Shown here: positions 1 to 8,336 of the stretch, piece by piece
How the letters are laid out: every line of letters starts with the position of its first letter
Position numbering within the stretch: the first letter of the stretch is position 1
Assembly (NCBI GenBank): GCA_016722465.1
Contig: JADKJC010000013.1
Coordinates: 682,001 to 746,000, forward strand
From: Chitinophagaceae bacterium
Lineage (GTDB): Bacteria; Bacteroidota; Bacteroidia; Chitinophagales; Chitinophagaceae
Direction: 5' to 3'
DNA: 64,000 bases
Made by a program: the position numbers and the translations under genes
The notes under the pieces: model-generated
What the model was told of the DNA's origin: nothing
Databases searched by the model: none
Seen by the model: only the letters and a program-made list of their open reading frames with translations

Positions 1-607
1 AGACTATTGAATAACTGATCTGCAATACTAACATCATCAGATAATTGTGTGTAACGGATAACAGCTAACGGAGCAATGTATGATGTTGGATTTTGCTTAA
101 TAAAGTTGAAGATCGTTTGTTTGGCAGCATCCATTTCTTTAGCATCGTAAGGAGCATTCTCGCCAAAATAAGGCTGGTATGGTGCAAGAATGGTATTTAG
201 TTTTACAAAATCAAAATGAGAAACCGAGCCAGAAACAGTTGCATTGTCCAGTGCTTCTTTAGTACCGCTTACGGTTACTTTGCTGTTGTCTAAAAACAAT
301 GTTAGATAGGAGGCTTTTGATCAACGATGATGATTTTGAAAGCAGGTTTATCCAGTTTTCCTTTAAACGAAAACTTGTTTTGGTAAATACCTGATTGTTG
401 CTCTGCAGCGCCAGTCTGTCCATTCAGCAGCGATATTTTGGCACCATCCGGGAAGCCTGTTACTTCACCATTGATCTCAAAGCCATCGGCAATACCTGCT
501 TCAACAGATGCCTTGCTAACATGTACCGGCTTTTTTTTTGCTTTTGGTTTTACCTGGGCATTTACCAAAGCCGGGAATAGAAAGGCAAGGAGTAATAGTT
601 TCTTCAT
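1..607 (-). CDS. Thioredoxin-family/DUF4369-type secreted protein, 3' end outside window, frameshifted
   Basis: The N-terminus is a clear Sec signal peptide (MKKLLLLAFLFPALVNAQ) followed by a lysine-rich stretch and a beta-rich segment typical of the DUF4369 domain found at the N-terminus of Bacteroidota TlpA-like thiol-disulfide oxidoreductases. The frame breaks near 308-310; adding one T restores a Tyr-Leu-Thr-Leu-Phe-Leu-Asp-Asn-Ser continuation and then a helical segment to the window edge, matching the family layout. The thioredoxin domain itself, if present, lies outside the window, so redox function is an inference. It is the last minus-strand gene after trpA (46 bp gap). Confidence 0.6.
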
Positions 608-653
608 CGTATAAATTTATTGCCGCAATTTAACCCATTTCAGCTAAAATGGT

Positions 654-1424
654 TCAGGCCAGGATACTATTTAAGAAATCTTTTGTAACTGCCTGCACAT
701 CCTTTTTCCCCTCGAGTGCCTTTATAAAAGCACTGCCGATAATAGCACCGTTGCTGTATTTGCAGGCGGCCTGGAAAGTTGCCCTGTCCTTGATGCCAAA
801 GCCCACCAGCACAGGGTTTTTTAATTCCATCTCCTGAATTTTTTTGAAATAACTTTCCTGGTCTTCAATGGCTTTGTTATTACCAGTAGTGGAAGAAGAA
901 GATACAGCGTAGATGAATCCACTGCTCAAAGTATCAATACTCCGGATGCGTTCTTCACTGGTTTCGGGGGTAACAAGGAATATAAAATCCAGTTGGTATT
1001 TTTTTATGATGGCGCCATACGCTGTTTCAAATTCATATTGTGGCAGGTCGGGTAAAATCAAACCGTCAACTCCAACAGCAGCGGCATTGGCACAGAATTT
1101 TTCAAAGCCATACTGGAGTACCGGGTTCATGTATCCCATTAATATAACGGGCACATTAATTTGATCCCGGAAATTTTTCAATTGTTCAAACAACTTTGCG
1201 ATGGTAATTCCGTTGGACAAGGCAATGCCATTGCTTTGCTGTATCACCGGGCCATCGGCCAGAGGATCGCTGTAAGGCATACCGAGCTCAATGATGTCAG
1301 CTCCGTTTTGCTGCAGTGCTTTCATTACTCCCAGTGTGGATTGAAGGTGAGGATAGCCTGCCGTGCAATAAACGTTGAGTACATTTTTATTTTTTTGAAG
1401 AAAGAGGGATTGAAGGCGGCTCAT
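654..1424 (-). CDS. trpA: Tryptophan synthase alpha subunit
   Basis: Cleaves indole-3-glycerol phosphate to indole and glyceraldehyde-3-phosphate; indole is channelled to TrpB in the cytoplasmic alpha2beta2 complex. The 256-aa product carries the TrpA signature around IIELGMPYSDPLADGP (residues ~44-59, with the catalytic Glu and Asp), VDGLILPDLP, and the phosphate-binding VGFGIKD and GAIIGSAF segments. Length and motifs are standard and the frame is intact. It is separated from trpB by a small lipoprotein gene and the DUF559 repeat element, so whether it is co-transcribed with the upstream trp genes is uncertain. Confidence 0.97.
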   Translation of the reverse strand: MSRLQSLFLQKNKNVLNVYCTAGYPHLQSTLGVMKALQQNGADIIELGMPYSDPLADGPVIQQSNGIALSNGITIAKLFEQLKNFRDQINVPVILMGYMNPVLQYGFEKFCANAAAVGVDGLILPDLPQYEFETAYGAIIKKYQLDFIFLVTPETSEERIRSIDTLSSGFIYAVSSSSTTGNNKAIEDQESYFKKIQEMELKNPVLVGFGIKDRATFQAACKYSNGAIIGSAFIKALEGKKDVQAVTKDFLNSILA

Positions 1425-1457
1425 TGGTTTGGTTTGTTTTTGGCTTTCTGCTGGTTT

Positions 1458-1495
1458 ACCTCACCCCTGCCCCTCTCCTTAAGAAGATGGAGGCT
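1458..1495 (+). repeat. REP-like palindrome, copy 1 (family A)
   Basis: Sequence ACCTCACCCCTGCCCCTCTC continues into TTAAGAAGATGGAGG, a degenerate hairpin. It is directly repeated at 1964-2000 and inverted at 2121-2157, with a diverged inverted copy at 41884-41918. Confidence 0.7.
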
Positions 1496-1524
1496 AAGAA
1501 AGACCCTGATCATTTATAATACTG

Positions 1525-1920
1525 TTATTTATTTGTGGGTTTGTTTTCGTTTGCCCAGATTTTTATTTTATTCAATACGATCGCTGAATGGCTTTCGATT
1601 TCATCATTGGTAAATCTTAACACCGTTATTCCACATTCATTCAATCGTTTTGTTCTTATGTCGTCGTATGCTTTGATGTTTGGTTCATCATGAATTCGCC
1701 CATCAGCTTCAATTGCTAATTTAGCTTCATGGCAATAAAAATCAAGCACATAATTTTCAAAAGCATGCTGGCGACGGAATTTAAGGTTGCATATTTTCCT
1801 GCCCCTTAACAACAACCATAATAATTCTTCTGCTTTCGTTTGCTGTTTTCGCAAAATCCTTGCAATCTCATACGTAGATGGATTGGCATTGTTGTGAAGA
1901 TTTTCGTTGAAGTCAGCCAT
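1525..1920 (-). CDS. DUF559 (Vsr-like, PD-(D/E)XK) endonuclease domain protein
   Basis: The protein of ~131 aa (start chosen at MADFNENLHN; an upstream alternative start exists at 1947) is a single DUF559 domain. It shows the family pattern: EELLWLLLRGRKICNLKFRR, then YVLDFYCHEAKLAIEADG followed by Arg-Ile-His, where the Asp, Glu and Lys-containing core corresponds to the PD-(D/E)XK/Vsr-like nuclease fold. The cellular role of these proteins is unknown; DNA repair or mobile-element processing is only inferred from the fold. The gene is tightly flanked by palindromic repeats and interrupts the trp operon. Frame intact. Confidence 0.85.
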   Translation of the reverse strand: MADFNENLHNNANPSTYEIARILRKQQTKAEELLWLLLRGRKICNLKFRRQHAFENYVLDFYCHEAKLAIEADGRIHDEPNIKAYDDIRTKRLNECGITVLRFTNDEIESHSAIVLNKIKIWANENKPTNK

Positions 1921-1963
1921 AGTTAAATAGCTTATGGTATTATTCAAAAGTATTTTCTATTTC

Positions 1964-2000
1964 ACCTCACCCTCGTTCCCTCTCCTTCAGGAGAGGGAGG
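1964..2000 (+). repeat. REP-like palindrome, copy 2 (family A)
   Basis: Contains the near-perfect hairpin CCCTCTCCTTCAGGAGAGGG preceded by ACCTCACCC, in the same orientation as the copy at 1458. It lies just upstream of the DUF559 start codon, i.e. in the gene's promoter or leader region. Confidence 0.75.
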
Positions 2001-2120
2001 CCCAACATCTTCCCTTTTTTGATCTTCGGTACTAACACATTTAACTTTTTTCTTTCTTCACCTCATATCAGGCAAACAGGCTAACTAATAATAAAGAACT
2101 ACGGGTTATTAGAGACCTTC

Positions 2121-2157
2121 TTGCCCCTCTCTTCAAGGAGAGGGGTTGGGGTGAGGT
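2121..2157 (-). repeat. REP-like palindrome, copy 3 (family A, inverted)
   Basis: Inverted relative to the copies at 1458 and 1964: it ends GGGGTTGGGGTGAGGT and includes the hairpin CCCCTCTCTTCAAGGAGAGG. It lies just downstream of the stop codon of the small lipoprotein gene. Confidence 0.75.
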
Positions 2158-2177
2158 CAATAATTAAACTGCGAACA

Positions 2178-2540
2178 CTATTCAACCTGCTTTATCGGTA
2201 TCGCTTCCATCCCATCTATCACCATAAAATTGTACAACGGCTTTGCATCAATATCCAGGGTAATTGTAAAGGCAGCTTTTGGCCCATTCGTTTCAGGAAA
2301 ATTTACCACGATGCTATCTCCTTTTCTTTCCACGGTATAATTCTTCCCATCAAAATTTATATCCAGGCAGCTTTCAAACTCATAGCGTTCGCCGGCGATA
2401 TTGCTTACCATATTCACTGTTTTTTCACCAGTGGTACAATCACCTATTTTCTTCGATTCCAGCTTGTGGTTGATAAAAGAAGAGCTGCTGTTGCAGGAAT
2501 AAACAATCGCTGCAATAAAAATTAACAGAATGTATTTCAT
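2178..2540 (-). CDS. Small lipoprotein of unknown function in the trp operon
   Basis: The 120-aa product begins MKYILLIFIAAIVYSCNSSS, a typical signal peptide II with lipobox Cys at residue 16, so it is probably anchored in the periplasm or outer membrane. The remainder is a short beta-rich domain with two further Cys residues (in DCTTGEK and ESCLDINF) that could form a disulfide. I do not recognise the family. Its start is 2 nt from the trpB stop, which argues for translational coupling with trpB, although no link to tryptophan metabolism is evident from the sequence. Confidence 0.75.
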   Translation of the reverse strand: MKYILLIFIAAIVYSCNSSSSFINHKLESKKIGDCTTGEKTVNMVSNIAGERYEFESCLDINFDGKNYTVERKGDSIVVNFPETNGPKAAFTITLDIDAKPLYNFMVIDGMEAIPIKQVE

Positions 2541-2542
2541 AC

Positions 2543-3732
2543 TTATAAATATTTCATGTAAGTCGCTAAATCCTTATCTCCTCTCCCACTAAGGCAAATC
2601 ACTACCACATCTGTTGAATTAAACTGCATGTTGTTCAATACTGAAAATGCATGGGCAGTTTCCAGCGCAGGAATGATGCCTTCTGTCTTGCTCACTTCAA
2701 AGGCTGCAGTCAATGCTTCTTCATCGGTGGCACTCATAAAAATTCCACGGCCACTTGTAAAAAGGTGTGCATGCAATGGGCCAATACCAGGATAATCCAG
2801 TCCGGCTGAAATGCTATGCGGCTCTATCACCTGTCCATCTGCAGTCTGCATCAATAAACTTTTACTGCCATGTAAAATACCCGGTTTACCCAATTGTGTA
2901 GTAGCTGCACTCATGCCACTGTTGATACCACAACCTGCTGCTTCCACTGCTACCAGCTTCACTGATTCGTCATCCAAAAATGATAGAAAGCGTCTGCTGC
3001 ATTACTGCCACCACCCCCGCAGGCAATGACATGCGTAGGTAATTCACTGCCGGTTTTTTCCAGCAGTTGTATTTTTATTTCTTTACTGATCACACTCTGA
3101 AGCCTTGCCACCATATCAGGGTATGGATGCGGCCCTACCACACTGCCAATGATATAATGCGTATCAACCGGGTTGTTGATCCAGTCTCTGATTGCTTCAT
3201 TGGTGGCGTCTTTCAATGTCTTGCTGCCGCTGGTAGCTGGTATCACCGTTGCACCCAGCATTTTCATTCTTGCAACATTGGGTGCCTGGCGTTCAATATC
3301 TTTTTCACCCATGTACACAATGCACTCCAGTCCTTTTAATGCACAAACCGTGGCCGTGGCAACCCCATGCTGGCCTGCACCTGTTTCTGCAATAATCCTT
3401 TTTTTACCAAGCCGCAGGGCCAGTAAAATCTGGCCGATGGTATTATTGATCTTGTGTGCACCGGTATGGCAGAGGTCTTCTCTTTTCAAATAAATGGTTG
3501 CACCAAATTTCGCACTCAGTCGCTCCGCTAAGAACAAGGGTGTTGGCCTGCCCACATAATCTGTCAACAGTTGCTGAAACTCCTGCTGGAAAGAATCTTC
3601 ATACATGATCTTCAAATAATTCTCCTGCAGCTCTTTTATATTCGGATGCAGCATTTCAGGAATGTATGCACCTCCAAACTCGCCGTAGTAACCGTGTTCG
3701 CTGACTGTGTACTTATTTTCTTTTGTAACCAT
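2543..3732 (-). CDS. trpB: Tryptophan synthase beta subunit (one-base frameshift in sequence)
   Basis: PLP enzyme that condenses indole and serine to tryptophan. The start is taken at [20 protein letters not shown], which opens with the family's usual N-terminus. The PLP-lysine segment [15 protein letters not shown] and the phosphate-binding GGGGSNA loop are present, followed by the C-terminal half with GLDYPGIGP. The frame breaks inside an A5 run at 2976-2980; adding one base joins YHF to [15 protein letters not shown] and gives 396 aa, the normal length. I regard this as a sequencing indel rather than a pseudogene. Confidence 0.95.
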
Positions 3733-3829
3733 CGGTTGTTTTTTATGGCGACATCGTTGTGTCACTCACTTGTGCTATTAATTCTTTACTCAGCGGTGTT
3801 AGCGATCTTACCTGTTGCACCGGCCGCAA

Positions 3830-4318
3830 TCATAAGATCAACTCCAGGAATTTCAGATCCATCCATCGTTCAAACTTCCAGCCCACTTCTTTAAAATGTG
3901 CTACCTCCACAAAACCAAATTTCTGATGCAGGGCAATACTTGCTGTATTCTCTGCTTCTATCCCAGCAACAATTGCATGGAGCTTTAGTTCTATTGCAGC
4001 TTCAATCAAAGGGGGCATTAATAATTTTGCCACGCCTTTACCCCTGCTGTCAGCAGCAACATACACAGAGTTCTCCACCGTTTTACTATAGCCCGGCCAT
4101 GGACGGAAAGGGCCAATGCTGCTGAAGCCCAATAGTTGTTCATCCGCTGCCGCAACAAATATGGGAAAGCCCTGCTCCCTTCTTTGGTTGAACCACTCCG
4201 TCCTCATCTCCAATGTATGTGGTTCATAGTGCCATACAGCTGTTGTATTTGCAATGATGTCATTGTAAATTTCCAACATGGCAGGCAGGTCGCTTTCAAT
4301 GGCATGTCTCACTAACAT
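3830..4318 (-). CDS. GNAT N-acetyltransferase, phosphinothricin acetyltransferase-like
   Basis: A 162-aa single-domain GNAT protein. It opens VRHAIESDLPAMLEIYNDII, the start of the Pat/Bar-like subgroup, and carries the acetyl-CoA loop DSRGKGVAKLLM (R/Q-x-x-G-x-G/A) at residues ~92-103 and the C-terminal KFGFVEVAHFKEVGWKFERW segment. The substrate cannot be read from the sequence; the family acetylates small amino-acid-like amines. It lies within the trp gene cluster between trpF2 and trpB on the same strand, with ~100-bp gaps, so it may be a passenger gene. Confidence 0.88.
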   Translation of the reverse strand: MLVRHAIESDLPAMLEIYNDIIANTTAVWHYEPHTLEMRTEWFNQRREQGFPIFVAAADEQLLGFSSIGPFRPWPGYSKTVENSVYVAADSRGKGVAKLLMPPLIEAAIELKLHAIVAGIEAENTASIALHQKFGFVEVAHFKEVGWKFERWMDLKFLELIL

Positions 4319-4439
4319 TGTTCAATTGTTGTATTGTTACATTGTTGTTGATGGCTGGGTTGCTCAATAAAGAAATGCAGTATAAGAGTGCGACGCCAAT
4401 GAAGCCAACTAGTTATTCAATGGTTTGGCACAAAATAAT

Positions 4440-5072
4440 TTAAATACCCTTCAATTCCTGTTTCAATTTCAATACCAGCGCCATATCTTTTATACCCGGT
4501 TCCTTTTCAAATTTGCTGTTGATATCGATGCCGTAAAAATCCGGGTGCCTGATCTTTTTTATAGCAGCAACATCTTCGATGCTGATGCCACCACTTACAA
4601 AAAATGGTTTTTCAATTTTTGCTTTGGACAATGTCTTCCAGTCGAATTTTTTACCAGTGCCGCCAGCAATACCATCAACATAAGTGTCTAGCAGGTAGTA
4701 ATCACATACGTCATCATAATCCGCTACCATTTCATCAATGTCCACTTTACCATCTCCAATGCTGAATACCTTGATCACTTCCACTTCTTCAGAAAGATCG
4801 GCACACATTTCCGGTGTTTCGCTGCCATGTAGCTGCACCACATCCAAGCCGTAATCATCAATGGCATCGAGGATGTCAATCATCTCTGCATCCATGAACA
4901 CACCGGTTTTCTTAATGTCAAAATCAGATTCTTTCAGTTCATCCCTGGCGATCTTATCACCGAGGTACCTTGGAGAATCTTTTTGAAAGATCAGCCCGGC
5001 AAAATCAATGTTCAATCCGTCTAACTGCTGCAATTGTTTTAGTTGCGTAATACCACACACTTTAATATTCAT
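4440..5072 (-). CDS. trpF: Phosphoribosylanthranilate isomerase, second tandem copy
   Basis: Amadori rearrangement of N-(5'-phosphoribosyl)anthranilate to CdRP. The 210-aa frame is intact and starts MNIKVCGITQ, with the catalytic Cys in VCGIT. Other family landmarks are VVQLHGSE, the catalytic Asp in LLDTYVDGIAGGTGKKFDW, FVSGGI, and the phosphate-binding DINSKFEKEPGIKD. It is preceded by a related trpF gene ending only 10 bp upstream. This copy is more acidic than the other; both retain all recognisable catalytic residues. Confidence 0.93.
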   Translation of the reverse strand: MNIKVCGITQLKQLQQLDGLNIDFAGLIFQKDSPRYLGDKIARDELKESDFDIKKTGVFMDAEMIDILDAIDDYGLDVVQLHGSETPEMCADLSEEVEVIKVFSIGDGKVDIDEMVADYDDVCDYYLLDTYVDGIAGGTGKKFDWKTLSKAKIEKPFFVSGGISIEDVAAIKKIRHPDFYGIDINSKFEKEPGIKDMALVLKLKQELKGI

Positions 5073-5082
5073 AATTGTTTTT

Positions 5083-5706
5083 TTATTGTAAAGCCTGTAT
5101 AAATGTTTTTACTTTTTCCATGTCCTTAATGCCGGGACTGGTTTCAAATTTACTGTTGATGTCGATAGCAAATAACGCTTTGGCTTCGGGCTGCGTTGCA
5201 AATGCTTTCAGTTTTTCTGCATCTCCCGGTTCGATACCACCGCTTAAAAAATAGGGTTTTCCAACTGTAGTATCTTTCAATTTTCCCCAATCAAATTTTT
5301 TACCCGTACCACCATAGCCAGCGCCCTCCGTATCAAACATAAACATATCGCAAACATCCATGTATTCTTTGATGCGCCAGCCAATATTATCTGTTTCACT
5401 CACCCGGAAAGCTTTGACCACTGAAATATAATCAGCGATCTTTTCGCAATACTTCGGGCTTTCATCGCCATGCAACTGTACCATGTGCAGCCTGCATTCG
5501 TCCACCATGTGCAGCACTTCTTCCACGGTGGCATTTACAAATACCCCCACTTTGTTAATATTGTTCTCTTTTTTTACCTGGCTGGTAGTCATATGCCTCA
5601 GAACATACCTGGGTGACTTTGGATAAAAGATCAGCCCGCCAAACGTGGCTCCAATTGTATGTAAAGCAGCCAATTGTCCGGCATCCGTAATTCCACAAAC
5701 TTTTAC
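5083..5706 (-). CDS. trpF: Phosphoribosylanthranilate isomerase, first tandem copy (start codon unclear)
   Basis: Same reaction as the adjacent copy. The conserved N-terminus Val-Lys-Val-Cys-Gly-Ile-Thr-Asp is encoded from ~5706, followed by IGATFGGLIFYPKSPRYV, MVQLHGDESPKYC, MFDTEGAGYGGTGKKFDW, FLSGGIEPGDA and DINSKFETSPGIKD. No ATG, GTG or TTG lies in frame immediately before the conserved start; the TTG at 5673 would remove the catalytic Cys, so it cannot be the true start. A sequence error near 5707-5750, where trpC also loses its stop, is the most likely cause. Confidence 0.9.
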   Translation of the reverse strand, partial: VKVCGITDAGQLAALHTIGATFGGLIFYPKSPRYVLRHMTTSQVKKENNINKVGVFVNATVEEVLHMVDECRLHMVQLHGDESPKYCEKIADYISVVKAFRVSETDNIGWRIKEYMDVCDMFMFDTEGAGYGGTGKKFDWGKLKDTTVGKPYFLSGGIEPGDAEKLKAFATQPEAKALFAIDINSKFETSPGIKDMEKVKTFIQALQ

Positions 5707-5729
5707 TCTCCGCTTGTTTCTTGTGCCCT

Positions 5730-6517
5730 TTATGTGAAACTGTTTTTAATTGTTCAACAAAATCAGCAAAAGCAATCGTTGGATCTGGTTGTTTCATAAA
5801 GTTTTCCCCGATGAGAAAACCCCTGAAGCTGGCATTTTTGAAGGTACTGATTGTTTCAACATTATGAATACCGCTTTCTGCAATTTTTATTTTATCAGCA
5901 GGAATTTTTTTACTGAGTTCAATCGAACGATTGATATCAACGTTAAACGTTTTAAGGTCACGGTTGTTCACTCCTACGATTTCGGTTTCGGTACAAATAT
6001 GCTGCAATTCCTCTTCATTGTGTATCTCCAGCAATACCTCCAGTTGTATTGATTTTGCATAAGCTGCCAGCTCTTTCACCCTTGCAGGTGTAAGACAGGC
6101 AGCGATCAATAAAATAGCATCCGCCCCAATGGCCCTTGCTTCCAGCACCTGGTATTCATCAATGATAAAATCTTTTCTCAATATGGGATGGCATTACCCT
6201 GGCATTTTGTACATCAGCATTAGAGCCACCAAAAATTTTGTATCTGTTAATACCGACAAACAACTGGCACCATGTTTTGTGTAAGCAGTTGTTACTGCTG
6301 CCACATCAGCAGTTGCATTGATGATGCCTTTGGATGGCGACTGCCGTTTAAATTCCGCAATAATGCCGGTTGTTGTCTCATCCAGCAAAAATTGTTTGAG
6401 TGAAAATATTTCACGGCTGAAACCTGGCATTTGTTTTAGCAAGGCTTCTGGTTGCTGTTGTTTTGCAAGTGCAACCTCTGTTTTTTTGTGTTCAATTATG
6501 GTATCTAAAATATTCAT
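5730..6517 (-). CDS. trpC: Indole-3-glycerol-phosphate synthase (multiple one-base frameshifts)
   Basis: Ring closure and decarboxylation of CdRP to indoleglycerol phosphate. The N-terminal part starts MNILDTIIEHKKTEVALAKQ (an upstream ATG at 6535 is possible) and includes GIIAEFKRQSPSKG with the catalytic Lys. The C-terminal part carries LRKDFIIDEYQVLEARAIGA, VGVNNRDLKTF and KIKIAESGIHN. Three missing bases are needed at ~6184-6235 (one in an A5 run at 6231-6235) to restore KFFGGSNADVQ and PILRKDF, and one in T5 at 5743-5747 to give a normal stop. The corrected length is 263 aa, normal for the family. Confidence 0.93.
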
Positions 6518-6545
6518 TTCGTTTTCAACTTTCATTTTTCAGCTA

Positions 6546-7526
6546 TCAATTCACCAGTTTTTGAAGTGCTTCATAAGCCTTTCCGCTTTCCAAACTTTCC
6601 ACCGCCAGCTGGTAACATTCATCATAATTGTTGTATTTGCCGGTGCATTGCAATGCCATAGCTGAGTTTGCCAGCACTACTGCATTTTGTGCCCAGGTGC
6701 CATTCCCTTTTAAAATGGTAAGAAATATTTTTCGGCTTCTTCCACACTGTTGCCTCCATAAATATCAATCGCACTCACTGTTCTTTTGCCCAGCGTTTCT
6801 GCAGATAAAATCTGTTCACCCTTGTTGGTGATTACTTTGGTATCTCCGGTCAAAGAAATCTCATCATACCCATCCAGGCTGTGAATAATTGTAAAGTTTT
6901 TACCTGTTTGTTGCAGAAGATAATTATATATCCTGGCCATTTCCAGGTTGTATACCCCTACCAACTGGTGTTTTGGAAATGCAGGGTTCACCATTGGCCC
7001 CAGCATGTTGAAGAATGTTCTTACTCCTAAATTTTTTCTTATCGGACCTACTTTTTTAATGCCGGATGAAACAGGCGCATGTAAAAAACAAATGCCGGCT
7101 GTCTCAATTTCTTTTTCAAGTCATCGTTGTTGTTTTTGAATTTATAACCGAGTTGCTCCATTACATTGCTGCTGCCGCTGATGGACGTAGCACCGTAATT
7201 ACCATGTTTTGCCACTTTGTTACCCGTGCCTGCTACAATAAAACAACTAAGGGTGGAGATATTGAATGTATTCTTTCCATCACCTCCGGTGCCAACAATA
7301 TCTATCACTTCATGTCCATTCAGGTGAACCCGTACACATAATTCCAGCAAGGCATCCCGAAAACCCTGCAGTTCTTCAATGGTGATGCTCCTCATTAAAT
7401 ACACGGTTATGAATGCAGCGATCTCACTTTCGTTGTACAAATTCCTGGAAATATTCAGCAATACTTCTTTTGCCTGCAGTGCAGACAGTGTTTTGTGCTC
7501 GAATAAAAAGTTGAGTATTTTTTCAT
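6546..7526 (-). CDS. trpD: Anthranilate phosphoribosyltransferase (several one-base frameshifts)
   Basis: Transfers phosphoribose from PRPP to anthranilate. The fragments read, in order, Ile-Leu-Asn-Phe-Leu-Phe-Glu-His, IDIVGTGGDGKNTFNIST (the GTGGD PRPP/diphosphate loop), VAKHGNYGATSISGSSNVME, LFHPALKK, NMLGPMVNPAFPKHQLVGVY, HSLDGYDEIS and a C-terminus ending KAYEALQKLVN. Missing bases are implied in T6 at 7518-7523 (start), ~7118, ~7065-7075 and ~6715; six bases in total restore a 328-aa product. The start at 7526 gives MKKILNFLFEH after correction. Confidence 0.92.
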
Positions 7527-7613
7527 GCCCCTATCCCCTGAAGGGGGACTTAGTTTTATAGTTTATAAAATAATTCAATCCGTTTAAAATTCAGAAAAGA
7601 TGCTTTTTTAAAC

Positions 7614-7644
7614 TTACTCCAAAAGCCCCTTTAGGGGTTTGGGG
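7614..7644 (+). repeat. REP-like palindrome, family B, overlapping the 3' end of trpG
   Basis: TTACTCCAAAAGCCCCTTTA followed by GGGGTTTGGGG. It shares the frame TTACTCCAAAAGC-(palindrome)-TTTGGG with the copy at 8300-8334. The repeat supplies the last codons (Ala-Pro-Asn-Pro) and the stop codon of trpG, so it has been co-opted into the coding region. Confidence 0.65.
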
Positions 7645-8253
7645 CCAGCCAGTTCCTCAGCATTGTTTCACCATCTGGTGTCAACACACTCTCCGGGTGA
7701 AACTGCACACCCTGAACGTCGTATTTTTTATGCTGCAGGGCCATGATATAACCGTTGGTATCTTCTGCTGTTATCTCCAGTTCATCAGTGGGAAAATTAT
7801 CCCTGGATACGATCCAGCTGTGATAACGGCCCACTTCAATGGTATCACCAAGCCCTTGTAAAATTTTTGATTGTTGATTGTTGACTTTTATGGGCGTTGC
7901 CACACCATGATATACTTTATCCAGGTTTACCAGCGTTCCACCAAATGCTTCGCCAATGGCCTGGTGACCGAGACAAACACCCAGAATAGATTTCGTTGCT
8001 GCATATTCTTTTATTAATGGCAATAGTAATCCAGCTTCGGAAGGAACCCCCGGCCCCGGTGATAAAATAATCTTCTCATATTCCTTTACCTTTTCCAGGG
8101 CGATCTGATCATTCCTGTATACATCCACTTTTTACCAGTTATCTTTTCCACCAAATGAACCAGGTTGTAGGTGAAGGAATCGTAATTGTCGAAGACTAAT
8201 CCCTTCCTCGATTGCAGGGATAAATATGGTCTTTGTACAGGTCTATTCTCCAC
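7631..8253 (-). CDS. trpG: Anthranilate synthase glutamine amidotransferase subunit (one-base frameshift)
   Basis: Class I glutamine amidotransferase that supplies ammonia to TrpE. The N-terminal LVFDNYDSFTYNLVH, LSPGPGVPSEAG, nucleophile loop GVCLGHQAIGEAFGG and the His-Glu of VQFHPESVLTPDG are all present. The frame breaks in T5 at 8129-8133; adding a base joins ITGKK to VDVYRNDQIAL and gives 207 aa from a GTG at 8253. The true start may be nearer the LVFDNYD motif, as most homologues begin there. Follows trpE in the operon after a repeat-containing spacer. Confidence 0.94.
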
Positions 8254-8299
8254 ATTTTATATAATTATTTATTAAAAATAAAAATCACTACAAATAATT

Positions 8300-8334
8300 T
8301 TACTCCAAAAGCTCCGCTAACCAGCGGATTTGGG
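8300..8334 (+). repeat. REP-like palindrome, family B, between trpE and trpG
   Basis: TTACTCCAAAAGC, then the hairpin TCCGCTAACCAGCGGA, then TTTGGG. It directly abuts the trpE stop codon. The related copy at 41731-41766 abuts the stop of the FtsX-type permease gene. Confidence 0.65.
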
Positions 8335-8336
8335 AA

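Larger units (their letters stand above)
1458..2157. mobile_element. Putative 0.7-kb element: DUF559 endonuclease between REP-like inverted palindromes
   Basis: The left end begins ACCTCACCCCTGCCCCTCTC and the reverse complement of the right end begins ACCTCACCCCAACCCCTCTC; 21 of the first 23 bases agree, which makes terminal inverted repeats. A third copy in the left-end orientation lies at 1964-2000. Each copy contains or resembles the hairpin CCCTCTCCTTnAGGAGAGGG. The element contains only the DUF559 gene and sits between the trpB-linked lipoprotein gene and trpA. That it is or was mobile is inference; target-site duplications are not obvious. Confidence 0.5.

Noticed and set aside
5555..5720. 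A trpC-trpF fusion suggested by the continuous frame
   Set aside because: The apparent read-through beyond the end of trpC results from a missing base in a T5 run; the conserved trpF N-terminus is in a different frame just downstream.
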